Positions 11,275 through 20,551 of a stretch of DNA of 64,000 nucleotides are shown here, piece by piece. A program made the translations under genes and the position numbers. This stretch comes from Mangifera indica (lineage: Eukaryota; Streptophyta; Magnoliopsida; Sapindales; Anacardiaceae). Below the pieces are notes generated by a model. The model was given only the letters and a program-made list of their open reading frames with translations, was not told where the DNA came from and did no database searches. Location of the stretch: positions 2,003,322 to 2,067,321 of the forward strand of contig NC_058148.1 in the NCBI RefSeq assembly GCF_011075055.1. Reading direction: 5' to 3'. Within the stretch, counting starts at the first letter, position 1. Every line of letters starts with the position of its first letter.

Positions 11275-12812
11275 CATGGTTTACAAAACTAAACTAGGTT
11301 GTGAAACAATGGTTCAGGTAGTTACTTTAGAAGAAAAAACTGTTTTATGCAAGTTTTTGGGTTAAACTGCAAGTGGATCGATGGCTTATAGTCGATTTTT
11401 AGTTTCTTATGGTTTACCTACTACCCAATTCATATAAACTGAAATTAAAAAAAAAAATCTCAAATTCATTCATTAATCAACCATAACAAGCACAACAATG
11501 CACAAAGCCAACTACTAACCACTGAAATCTCCAAACTTTGATGAAATTTGTTCTGCCCTACCATGTATGAGGGCAAGTCAAGGACATTCAAATTCTTCTA
11601 CCAGTGTTCTTTTCTTCTTCTACATAAAGTAGTAAATTTCTTCTATTGAAAACTTCACTGTGAATCACTCCTTCAAATGAAATCTTTCTGGCTTCATAAT
11701 TCTTCCAAATTTTTATGTCTCTTTTCTGTCTTTCTTTTCCTTGGGTACTGGCTTTTATGTTGTGGTTGGGTTTTGTATGTTGCTACTGATCTGGTTAATG
11801 TTTTCTATTGGTATTCCTTGTTAGTGATGTTGTCCATAGATGTAGTTGTTTGTATTATTGATTTTCTAGTTATGTTTGGCGTTGTTGGTTATTATATTGG
11901 GGATCCTTCTTCGGGCTTTTGTTGGAGTCCTAGGGTGGTGCTTTTGTTGTTGTATTTAGTCCAATTTTCTATTATTTAGTAAAGGCTCCTAGTTTAGTTT
12001 TGGTTTGCATAGCTTTTGGATTTGTTATAGTGTTCTTAATATTATGACTAGTTTAAATTGGTATTTTCTCTTCCCTTAAAGGTGTTTGCTATCCTCATCT
12101 TTAATAGTGAGCTTAGATTGTGTATCTATTGACTTTTTTTTTTGGTTAATGTATATGTATTTATCTATAAAAAAAAAATGATAACTTCACTATGAACTAT
12201 AAAGTTCACCGCAACTGCAACTTCTAGTGACAAGTCCGACAACTTTGTTATGTATGATTTTATGTGTAATGATTTGCTTTTGATTATGTATGTGATTTTA
12301 TGTGTAATGACTTTCTTTTATGTCACAAGTTAAATTAACTTAGTCTAATTGCCAAAAATTATGTATGTGAAATGGTTTTATTGTAATGAACAATTGTTAT
12401 ATGTATATTGAAATAAACATAATTATTTTTATTGACATAAACATTCATATATGACAAATCAATCATAATATTTTTATTGTGTAATACTGTTAGTTTATTT
12501 CAATATCATATAATTTTCATGTCATATCATGTGTAATTTATACATGAAGTCTAGAATAGCCTAAATAATTAAACATTGAACATGTGTAATGATTTTTTGT
12601 GTTAAAATTTTAGCTATTAACTGTTTGAATTCTAAAACATGGAGGGATATACCTATCTTTCTTTTAGTTTTATGCTTACTTGAACATATAATTAGACCAA
12701 ATGTTTTTAGTTCTTACACAAAACTGAAAATCCGGTTAGACCACCTAATCAAAACAGCTAGACTTGTTTGACCAGAACTAGACTATAGAACAGTTCAGTT
12801 CTTAAAACCCTG
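11275..12812. mobile_element. hAT-like element inserted in Copia reverse transcriptase
   Basis: The Copia protein is cut between ...IKQLMEGILLN and KYV...NLLKRFNL, and this block lies between the two parts. The ends form imperfect inverted repeats: CATGGTTTACAAAACTAAAC at the left and CAGGGTTTTAAGAACTGAAC read inward from the right. Flanking octamers agttgagc and ggttaagt differ only by transitions at three places, fitting an old 8-bp target duplication. No transposase is visible. About a third of its length is a LINE fragment. Confidence 0.6.
11665..12182 (+). mobile_element. 5'-truncated LINE (L1-type) 3' end
   Basis: A T/G-rich 3' region ends in GTATATGTATTTATC followed by an A-run at 12167-12179, typical of plant L1 tails. 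It is flanked by a 14-bp target duplication, AACTTCACTGTGAA (11651-11664) and AACTTCACTATGAA (12183-12196). A 100-codon open frame at 11677-11979 gives a hydrophobic peptide with no domain; it is probably 3' UTR. The same tail type appears at about 15891. Confidence 0.75.
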
Positions 12813-13756
12813 GGTTAAGTAGAATTCCTTCCATGAGTTGTTTGATTTAAAGTCCAAGGAAACAGTTAAGGTTCCCAATTACACTCATTTCAAATCTCTT
12901 TACATTATCTTAGAAAATTCTATCTACAAAAATTTTATTAGTAGCACCAAAGATGATGTCATCTACATAAATTTGCACAATTAGAATATTATGCTCATGT
13001 CTTTTTATAAATAAGGTGGCATCCACCTTTCCTTTTGTAAAACCATTTTCAATTAGAAAATTACTCAATTTTTCATACCAAGCTCTAGAAGTTTGTTTTA
13101 AACTATAAAATGTTTTTGTGAGTTTGAAACATGGTTTGAAAATTCATGATTTTTAAAACTGAAAAATTGTTTAACATATACCTCATTTTGTATAAAACCA
13201 TTTAAAAATGTATTTTTAACATCCATTTGAAAAAGTTTAAAATCTAAATGACATGTATGAGCAAGTAATATTCTAATTGCTTCTAACCTAGCTACAAAAG
13301 CATAAGTTTTATCGAAATCAATACCTTCCTCTTAAAAGTAGCCTTGGGCAACTAGTCTAGCCTTGTTTCTTGCAACACCAACTTCATCCACCTTGTTTTG
13401 GTATACCCATTTTGTGTCAATGGTGGGATGATCCGTTAGCTTGGGACTAATTGTCATACTTTGTTTCTTTCATGTTGATCCAACTTTTCTTGCATTGCTA
13501 AAACCCAACTCTCATTTCAAGAGTTTCTTTGACCTTTTTAGGCTTTATTTGTGACAAAAATGCCACAAATTGGCATATGTTCCTTAATAAAGCTTTTGTC
13601 ATCATTCATTAGATAGGATCTCCAATATTCTTTCTTGCTTTGACCTCATCTTTTACCATTAGATATGTAGATTCTCTTTGTGGTTCTTGAGGTTAAATGA
13701 GCTTATCTTCTTGTTCCTTAACCTCATTTTGATAATTTTCTTCTTCTTTCTCAATA
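12813..13756 (-). pseudogene. Copia reverse transcriptase, N-terminal and central part
   Basis: Minus-strand translation gives LRNICQFVAFLSQI (about 13580), TKWVYQNKVDEVGVARNKAR (about 13420-13360), LFQMDVKNTFLNGFIQNEVY (about 13220) and VQIYVDDIIFGATN (about 12985-12945) with the catalytic YVDD present at 12958-12969, then FLGL and IKQLMEGILLN (about 12850-12820). Order and motifs are those of Copia RT. Stops such as a TAA inside the region after LVAQGYF break it. Protease and integrase, which should precede it, are absent. Confidence 0.85.
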
Positions 13757-14715
13757 GGCAATCTTGGTGAATATGACCCAGTTTCTTGCACTCATAACAA
13801 ATTATTTTATTGTTGCCATTTTCACCATCTTTATTTCTTTTTTGTCTAGCAACTCATAGCAAATTATTTCATTGTTTCTATTCTCACCATCTTTCTTTCC
13901 TTTTTGTCTAGCAAAATCTCTTTCATTTATTTCTCTTTGATCTTGATAGGAATTTGCTAAACTTCCTTGCTATGAGTTTTACATTGTCTTCATTTATAGA
14001 AGAGTTTCCTTTCTTATCCTTCTAAGTAACCACCTTTAAAGCAATATCTTTCTTTGCCTTGGCTTTCTCTCTATCTCATAAGTGAGAGCTTCCTATAAGT
14101 TCATCCATATTGATTTTACTTAAGTCCTTTGATTCTTCTATATAACGTCACCTTCATGGTCCATGAGTTAGGTAAAGACCTCAATATTTTCTTCATTAAG
14201 CTATAGTCTCAAATCTATTTCCAAGACCTTTTAAGTCTTTTACTAAGTTAAAGAACCTTCTGTACATGTCTGTAAGCGTCTCTTCAAATTTCATTTTAAA
14301 CAAGTCATATTCTCATAATAAAAGTTTGATCTTGGACTCTTTGACTTAGTTTGTTCCTTCATGTGTGGTTTAAAGTATAATCCAAACTTCTTTTGCGGAC
14401 TCACAAGTTGATACTCTATTAAAATTTGCAACATCAAGAGCACAAAACAAAATGTTAACGACTTTAGCATTCAAACTCATCATTTTCTCATCATCATCAT
14501 TAAAATCCATTTCATGCTATGGCTCATTGGTTTTAGGTCCATTGGTACTAAGTCACCATGTTCAATGATTTTTCATAATTTAAAATCAATAGACCTAACA
14601 TGAAGTCTCATTCTAATTTTTCATTGAGCATAATTGGTTCCACCAAACAATGGGGACCTAGTAATGCATTGATTTTTGGCAAAAATGGGTGTGGAAGTAC
14701 TAGCAATATAATATT
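13757..14715 (-). pseudogene. Copia gag (UBN2-type) with CCHC zinc knuckle
   Basis: Minus-strand segments: PLFGGTNYAQ and KIRMRLHVRSIDFKL (about 14660-14570), MMSLNAKVVNILFCALD (about 14480), KEVWIILYTTHEGTNQVKES (about 14400-14340), and near the end the knuckle CYECKKLGHIHQDC (about 13800-13760). This is the gag fold of plant Copia. The knuckle joins the start of the RT domain within ~40 codons, which shows the deletion of protease and integrase. Several stops are present. Confidence 0.8.
13793..13915. repeat. ~62-bp tandem duplication beside the zinc knuckle
   Basis: Two adjacent copies of a block beginning CTCATAACAAATTATTTTAT and CTCATAGCAAATTATTTCAT, each ending TTTTTTGTCTAGCAA or similar. 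On the minus strand it duplicates a lysine-rich stretch and the start of the knuckle. Confidence 0.7.
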
Positions 14716-14750
14716 ATAAAAATCATTAGATTTTGACAGAACTAAAGCCC

Positions 14751-14766
14751 AAGCTTTGATACCAAT
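14751..14766 (-). promoter_or_regulatory. Primer-binding site of the minus-strand Copia
   Basis: On the minus strand ATTGGTATCAAAGCTT directly follows the 5' LTR end ...TTTTTCA. It matches the plant TGGTATCAGAGC site complementary to initiator tRNA-Met with one change. It fixes the inner LTR edge at 14767 and the element's orientation. Confidence 0.85.
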
Positions 14767-16291
14767 TGAAAAACTCTTTAAATGACTAAAAGGAACCTAG
14801 AAATGGTAAATAGGTTCTTTAAAAAAATTTTAATGCACAAGTAATGAATTAAATAACCAAAAATAAATAAACACATAAATATAAAAAGTAGGAGTTAGAA
14901 GAGCTCAGTTTATAGTGGTTCAAGGATTTCTTCTACAAGTCTTTTACATCGATTTCTCTAAGCAAATCACCTTGGAGTTTAACTATCACTTGTAAAGCTT
15001 CTTTACACTTAGTTTGTCTAGGATTGCTTCCAATACAATAGTTGATAGGGATTTTTCCCACAAGCATTTAAGAATACAAGTTTTGAGAATTGAATACCTT
15101 ACAAAGGCTAAAAATACAAGTTAAGCACAATGGTTCTCTCAAGTACTAGAGTTTGGCTTAGTGAGAGAAAAAGAGTAAGAAAACAATGAAGGACTTTTGC
15201 TTAAGAATGTATCAATATGTTTTCTTACCCTTCTTTACTTCAAACTAGCTATATTTATAGGCTTAGTATAGTTGGAATTTCATTAGTATCATGGGCATTG
15301 AATAACTAGCCATTTGACTTCTAAAAATGACATTTTACTCTTGAAACTGCTTTGGAATGAGCAGCTTATTTAAATGGCATAATCAATGCTGAGTTTTATG
15401 GCTAAAGGTTAACCTCAGTCAAATTTTCCAACGATCAGTTTTAAATGCTCATGCCAATGAAGAACGATTGACATGGCTCTAACATGGTTGACTTCCTCTT
15501 CCAAGCTTAAAGTTTTGAAAATTCCAAAAGCATACATGACACATGAGCCAGGATGTCGCACGACTTGTTTAACACCTTGTTTTTACATTTGGCATGGTCA
15601 GTACACAAATTCTTGACTTTTAGTCTCTTTGACCATATTCGACTTGCCAACACGATTTTCTTCCTCAACTTCATTCACAAACATTTAAGTACTAGTAACA
15701 TGACTTTGAGACTTTGTTATTTGTTGCTATTGGCATTTTGTTTGGTTTTTAAGGTGGCTCTTCACCTAGGGTTTGTCCTATGGGTTGAGTTGTTATGCTT
15801 TGTAGTGTTTTCTTGCTTAGGTGTGTCAAGCTTAAAAAGCTTAGGTTGTGTTTTTGGTTATTTTAATACATATACTTATTTATCAAAAAAAAATTTGGAA
15901 TGATCAATGTGCATTAGATTGACTTTGTCCATTTTGAACCTTCCTTATATGATTCAAACCTTGCTTGGTTCCAAAATGCCTTTTGAGACGTATACTAAGA
16001 AATGGTATGGCATGGGCAACGACTTGAATGGAACAGTTGGACATGACTATATTCATTTTGGCTCAAATTCTAAAAGCATGCATTGTTAAAGAAAGACATG
16101 CGACGCGACTTCATGAACAACTTATTTGTCTTCATGAGTCGAGCGTGCCACTTGTTAAGTTAGTCATTCTCGGGGTTTAATCCTGCAATTTTCACACTTT
16201 GTCCATTTTGTAATGTTTAACACATTTCTTGGACATATTAGCATTTCTAACTTATGTTTTTATCATCATCAAAACACGTAGAGGTCTAACA
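14767..16291 (-). repeat. 5' LTR of the minus-strand Copia
   Basis: Reads TGTTAGACC on the minus strand at its outer end and finishes TTTTTCA beside the primer-binding site. Shares ordered blocks with 5846-7900. It is the fuller copy, apart from one LINE fragment at about 15705-15891. Confidence 0.8.
15705..15891 (+). mobile_element. Short 5'-truncated LINE 3' end in the LTR
   Basis: Absent from the other LTR, where the equivalent blocks are contiguous (GGCAGCATGAGCAAT then CTAGAATGGTCAAT). It ends CATATACTTATTTATC plus an A-run, like the LINE tail at 12182. The ~185-bp length shows heavy 5' truncation. A target duplication is not clear. Confidence 0.65.
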
Positions 16292-16483
16292 GTAATATTT
16301 TAATACCTAATAATGAGGTGGTAATTAGGGTACCTCTTATATTACTTGTCCGCATTATCATTGATAATAGAAAATTATTAGAATATTTTATTATTTATAG
16401 ACTAGAAAAAGTAATGTAATGAAAGATATATTACTAGAGTATTCTTATGTATCCCTAACCAAACACCCCTTTACAGTTATATA
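16292..16483. mobile_element. Right part of the MITE split by the Copia element
   Basis: Ends CCCTAACCAAACACCCCTTT, complementary to the left end at 5518. Contains TATTACT/AATATTTTATTATT motifs related to the left part. See the left part for limits. Confidence 0.5.
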
Positions 16484-17446
16484 TATTTTAATTATTTAAC
16501 TTTGAAAAAAATTATTTTTATATCTACATTAAAAATTAACAGTCAGTTTATCACGTATTTATATTATTTTATCTAAGGATAATATCACTTATATATAAAA
16601 AATACAAACGAATTAATTAAAAAATTAACTTTTGCATCCATTCATGTCATTCATCATGGTGATTATTAATTTTTTTCTATTATTTTTAATTAAAATTAAA
16701 ATTAATAAAATTTAAAGTAAAGTGATATTTAACTTTATTACTTTTTGCCAACAATTTTATAAAATTTGAAAATATTTTTTAAACAAATTTAATATATAGG
16801 TGGGAAAATGGTTTTTTCAAACTTAAAGGGTGAAAATGTTGTTTCATCAAACCTTGGCGGGAAATATCATACCACTACGAAATACCAATTACATTTGGTC
16901 ATCCTTATTTAAGTCAAACTATTCTTTCAGAGTTAAATCAATAACAGTATCAGTTAAGTCAAACGTTTGATGTTAGTATGTCTTTAGTGTGTTTTGAATC
17001 CATACTCTCTTATTTGAATATCTCCATTTTAATCACTCAAACTACCGCTTCAATAATGATTGAAATTGAAGAGTTAAAAAAAAAACTAGATCCCAATCAA
17101 GAGTCGTTTTTTATATTATTGTATAAACAATGATTCCCATTGTTACCTCTATCCTCTTGCCTATAAGACATGATAGTTTTGTTTGTACGAATTTACCTGT
17201 ATACCCTTATCTCCTTTCAAAAGAGATTATTTTCAAAACTAGTAAAACAATTTGTCTTAACAATGAGTTCTAGTTTGTATACTAATGATGATATATTATT
17301 ATGTGATTAAATATTACTTTATCTCTAATTTAAAATTTCTCAATCATATAGTGACACATTATCATTAATACATAAATTAGTATTCATGGTTAGTTCTAGT
17401 AGTTTAATTATTTCAAAAATTGGTAAATTTAATATAAAATGATATA
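16484..17446. other. AT-rich intergenic sequence
   Basis: No gene, RNA or clear element. The segment near 16800-16875 has a repeated GTGGGAAAATGG / GCGGGAAATATC motif that might be an old transposon end, but I found no partner. Confidence 0.4.
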
Positions 17447-17779
17447 TGATATGAAATGGTGGCTTTCCACCTATTCAAATTAAAAGAAAATTAGGCATTA
17501 CATTTATTGTCTAAGCCTCCATTTATGACATTAACAACAAAATATGTGTGGACATATTTGAGACAATTAAGGGCAAGTCGATATTTTAGGCATATAGGGT
17601 GGTGGATAATGCTTATAAATAACTCAATCCCTTTGTAATATGATCATCCAAATTTACATAAGTGCTTACTCTTCTCTCAATTTTCATTCACTTTAATTCT
17701 CTTTGCATAAATATTACTCTTTTCTCAATTTTTAATCCAACCCAATTCTTTCTAAGTTATTGTTATTATATTTATAACA
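17447..17779 (+). repeat. 5' LTR of Copia A copy 1
   Basis: About 333 bp, TGATATG...TTATAACA. Aligns along its whole length with 33175-33508 and 62249-62582, sharing TGTGTGGACA and GGGTGGTGGATAATGC. It contains a possible TATA motif (CTTATAAATAACTC, about 17613) followed by pyrimidine-rich sequence, consistent with an LTR promoter. Confidence 0.85.
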
Positions 17780-18377
17780 TGTTATTAGCACGAATCACTC
17801 AAACATATCATGATATTAGTAATATTTCAATTATGTCATTATTCTGTTTGTATGTTGCAAATATAGATATCTTAATTATGATATTGTCTTGTTTGCAAAA
17901 TATAAACTCTGAATGTTTTTAATTATTATTATTCTTTTGTTTAATTTTTCATTTATGATTTATGTTAATACAAATTATAATTATATCTCATTTGCAACCT
18001 GAAATTTGCAAAATCATGAATATGAACTTGAAGTCCTAAATATCATTAAAATATTTATTTATATTATAACAATTGTATCCGATTTGTAACCTAACGTTTA
18101 TAAATCATGAGAACATATATATGAGTCTCAAGTCTCAAGTGTCATTCAAGTATTTATTTTATAATAATTATATCTTATGTGCAACATAAAGTTTGCATAA
18201 ATTATGAAAAATATGGACTAAAAGTCTGAAATATCATTAAGAATTAAAGTTTTATATACTATAATATTTTGAAAATTAATTATAAAACTAGAAGTTTTGT
18301 GAATATGAGATAAATATAAACATAAACTTCTTATATCACTAATTTTGGTTTTTTTGATTAACCTACAGTTGGTGAAA
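17780..18377 (+). other. Copia A leader with ~95-bp tandem triplication
   Basis: The stretch after the LTR starts TGTTATTAGCACGAATC (likely primer-binding site). From about 17982 three related blocks begin at 17982, 18074 and 18171, each with TATCTCATTTGCAACCT-like start, an 'AAATCATGA' middle and a 'TCATTAAAATATTTATTT'-like end. Spacing is 92 and 97 bp. No long frame crosses it, so it is untranslated leader. Confidence 0.6.
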
Positions 18378-19120
18378 ATGGTAAACCTCATAAAACTTCA
18401 ATACGTTGTCCATCGTTTGAATAGAGAAAATTACACTGAATAGGCCTTGGACACGTTTCTCTGTTTGAAATCTATAAGCCTTGGAGAAACAATAAAAAAA
18501 GAAAATAATGTATCTTAACAGGATAAATCTAAGGCTACTATTTTCCTTCGACACCATATTCATGAAAAACTGCTAGCAGAATATGTGGATATGATGGATC
18601 CACTAGAATTAGGGAGAAATCTAAAAGAAATATTCAATCAACACAGGTCAAAAACACTACCAATAACCCAATATGAATGGACTCATTTATGCTTACAGGA
18701 TTTTAAATCTATAAGTGAATATAACTCTACTATGTTTAGAATAGTCTCTCGAATAAGGTTATGTAAGGACAAAATAACTGAAGAAAATATGTTAAAGAAA
18801 ACATTCTCCATATTTCATCCCTTAAATATGCTCCTACAATAGCAATATTGAGAAAGAAACTTCAAAAAATATTTTGAATTAATATCCTATTTGCTAGTGG
18901 CTGAGCAAAATAGTGAATTATTATTAAGAAACCATCAGACATACCCCATTAGCACTATTCCATTTCCTGAAGTGAATACAATTGCTAGTAGTAGTTATCA
19001 TAGGCACAAACAAGGTCCTCGAAAAAATAAGTTTCAATTCAAATGTGGTTATAATAAAAAATCTCACCACCATAAATGAACCAAAGATGAAGCAAAATAG
19101 AACAAAGAAAAAATGATATA
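18378..19120 (+). pseudogene. Copia A gag, N-terminal part
   Basis: ATG at 18378 begins MVNLIKLQYVV, followed after stops and shifts by IFLRHHIHEKLLAEYVDMMD, WTHLCLQDFKSISEYNSTMF, FKKYFELISYLLVAEQNSEL and NHQTYPISTIPFPEVN. These match the gag of a common plant Copia lineage. The frame is interrupted at 19121 by solo LTR B and resumes with the zinc knuckle at 20585. Confidence 0.8.
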
Positions 19121-20551
19121 TGTAACCTTTCCCAACCAATAGGTGTGTTACAGAAAAACGACAAGAGTTTTTCTATTTTAGAAGGCCCGAGGAACATTTT
19201 TTTCTTTGCTGTCTACACAGTACAGTTCACGTGTAAGGATTTGAAGCATGCTTTCTGCTTTCCTGTATCATATGAGTCATTATAAAACCAAAAATATTTG
19301 TTTTCCATTTTCTGAAAACATGCATAACTTAGAAAATGTTTTTCCTCCATCTTTATTTTTCTGAACTCATGTATATGTTATGATTCCTCATGTATACATA
19401 TATAACCATAATATGAAATATGTCTATTTATTATTTTCCCTTATTCTTTTCACTCTTTATCAAATATCATATTATTTCCTCATGCATTTATATATATCTC
19501 ATGCATTGAATTAATTTCAAAATAGACAATGTAGGCTTAATATAAGGGTTATTACATATATCATGCACATAATTAAGCAAAATTAACCTATATCACATAA
19601 AATGACATTTTTGCCCTTATGGATATAAGGGTTATTCCACATATCATGCACATAATTAAGTAAAAATTAACCTTATGGATAAAATTACATGCTTACCCTT
19701 AATGCAAATTCTTTCATCAATTCATCATTTCTCATATATTCAACACACCAAAATCCACAAAGCTAACCCTAGGAATATGAAATGTCTAAAATACCCTTAT
19801 GGCCTAAAAATTACATCATGAATCATAATGAATTTCTCTATCCTTTTAAGCATAAATCACCTTAATTCTAATACCTTACACACTTATACAAGTAAAGGTT
19901 ATTTAAATAACCTAACTCAAATTACTTCAAGTATGTAAAGTATGAAATTCTTACATTTTCTTTGCTAATTAGGTGATTTAAGCTTATCCTCCTTTTCTTC
20001 TTCCTAGCAACCTTAATCAACCAAAAATATAATCATCAATCAAAACCTTAAACTTGACATCTCTTAAAAATTTAATTTTTTACCTTAGAACTTACTAGAA
20101 TTGATAGATATATACTTTTTATAACTGAAGGCTCTAGAAATTAGATGGTTTAGCTAAGTTTTTTGATGAATTTTGCTTGAAGGAAAAATTTTAGCTAAAA
20201 TTATGGAGACTCTCGGCTAAGGAAGAAGAAAATGAATAGTTGATGTGTTTTATAAGCTTTTTGGACCAATTTACCCTTAACCTTTTCCAAAAAAAAACTA
20301 TTTTATCCTTAGCCAATTACCAAAAACCCTTAGCACCACCATATAATTTCAAGTATGCCATTCAATTTTCATTCCCACTTTGTCTCTTAAATCCTTATAA
20401 AATGACCATTTTACCCCATTTGAAAATTATTGCTCATTTAGTAGTTTTCTATAATTCTTTTACAATTTCTTTAAACATGAAGTTATAAAATTAACTCTAG
20501 GGGTAATTTTGGAAGTAGAGTTTACTGACATACTTGAATTCAGGTGTTATA
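19121..20551 (-). mobile_element. Solo LTR of gypsy B inside Copia A
   Basis: Starts TGTAACCTTTCCCAACC and ends GGTGTTATA, aligning to both ends of the gypsy B LTRs at 36325-38620 and 43539-45794. It is 1431 bp against about 2.3 kb: the block covering the first LTR third and most of the CTGTCCACACAGTACAG minisatellite is missing, leaving one unit. Flanking pentamers ATATA and ATACA fit a 5-bp target duplication. The diverged sequence indicates that it is much older than the full gypsy B. Confidence 0.8.

Larger units (their letters stand above)
5846..16291 (-). mobile_element. Minus-strand Ty1/copia element with extra ORF (SIRE-like, tentative)
   Basis: Two LTRs (5846-7900 and 14767-16291) begin TGTT and end TTTTTCA on the minus strand. 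The right LTR is followed inward by a tRNA-Met primer-binding site. Minus-strand order is gag (UBN2 type), CCHC knuckle, reverse transcriptase, RNase H and an extra env-like ORF. Protease and integrase are missing, so it is a deletion derivative. Four younger insertions lie within it: a MULE, a hAT-like element and two LINE 3' ends. It inserted into a MITE. The 5-bp target duplication is not obvious (tctat versus gtaat). LTRs differ by indels and many substitutions, so it is old. Confidence 0.8.

Noticed and set aside
11677..11979. 100-codon hydrophobic open frame that looks like a small membrane protein
   Set aside because: It lies within a LINE 3' region bounded by a 14-bp target duplication and is rich in T-derived Phe/Leu/Val codons, as expected by chance in T-rich sequence.
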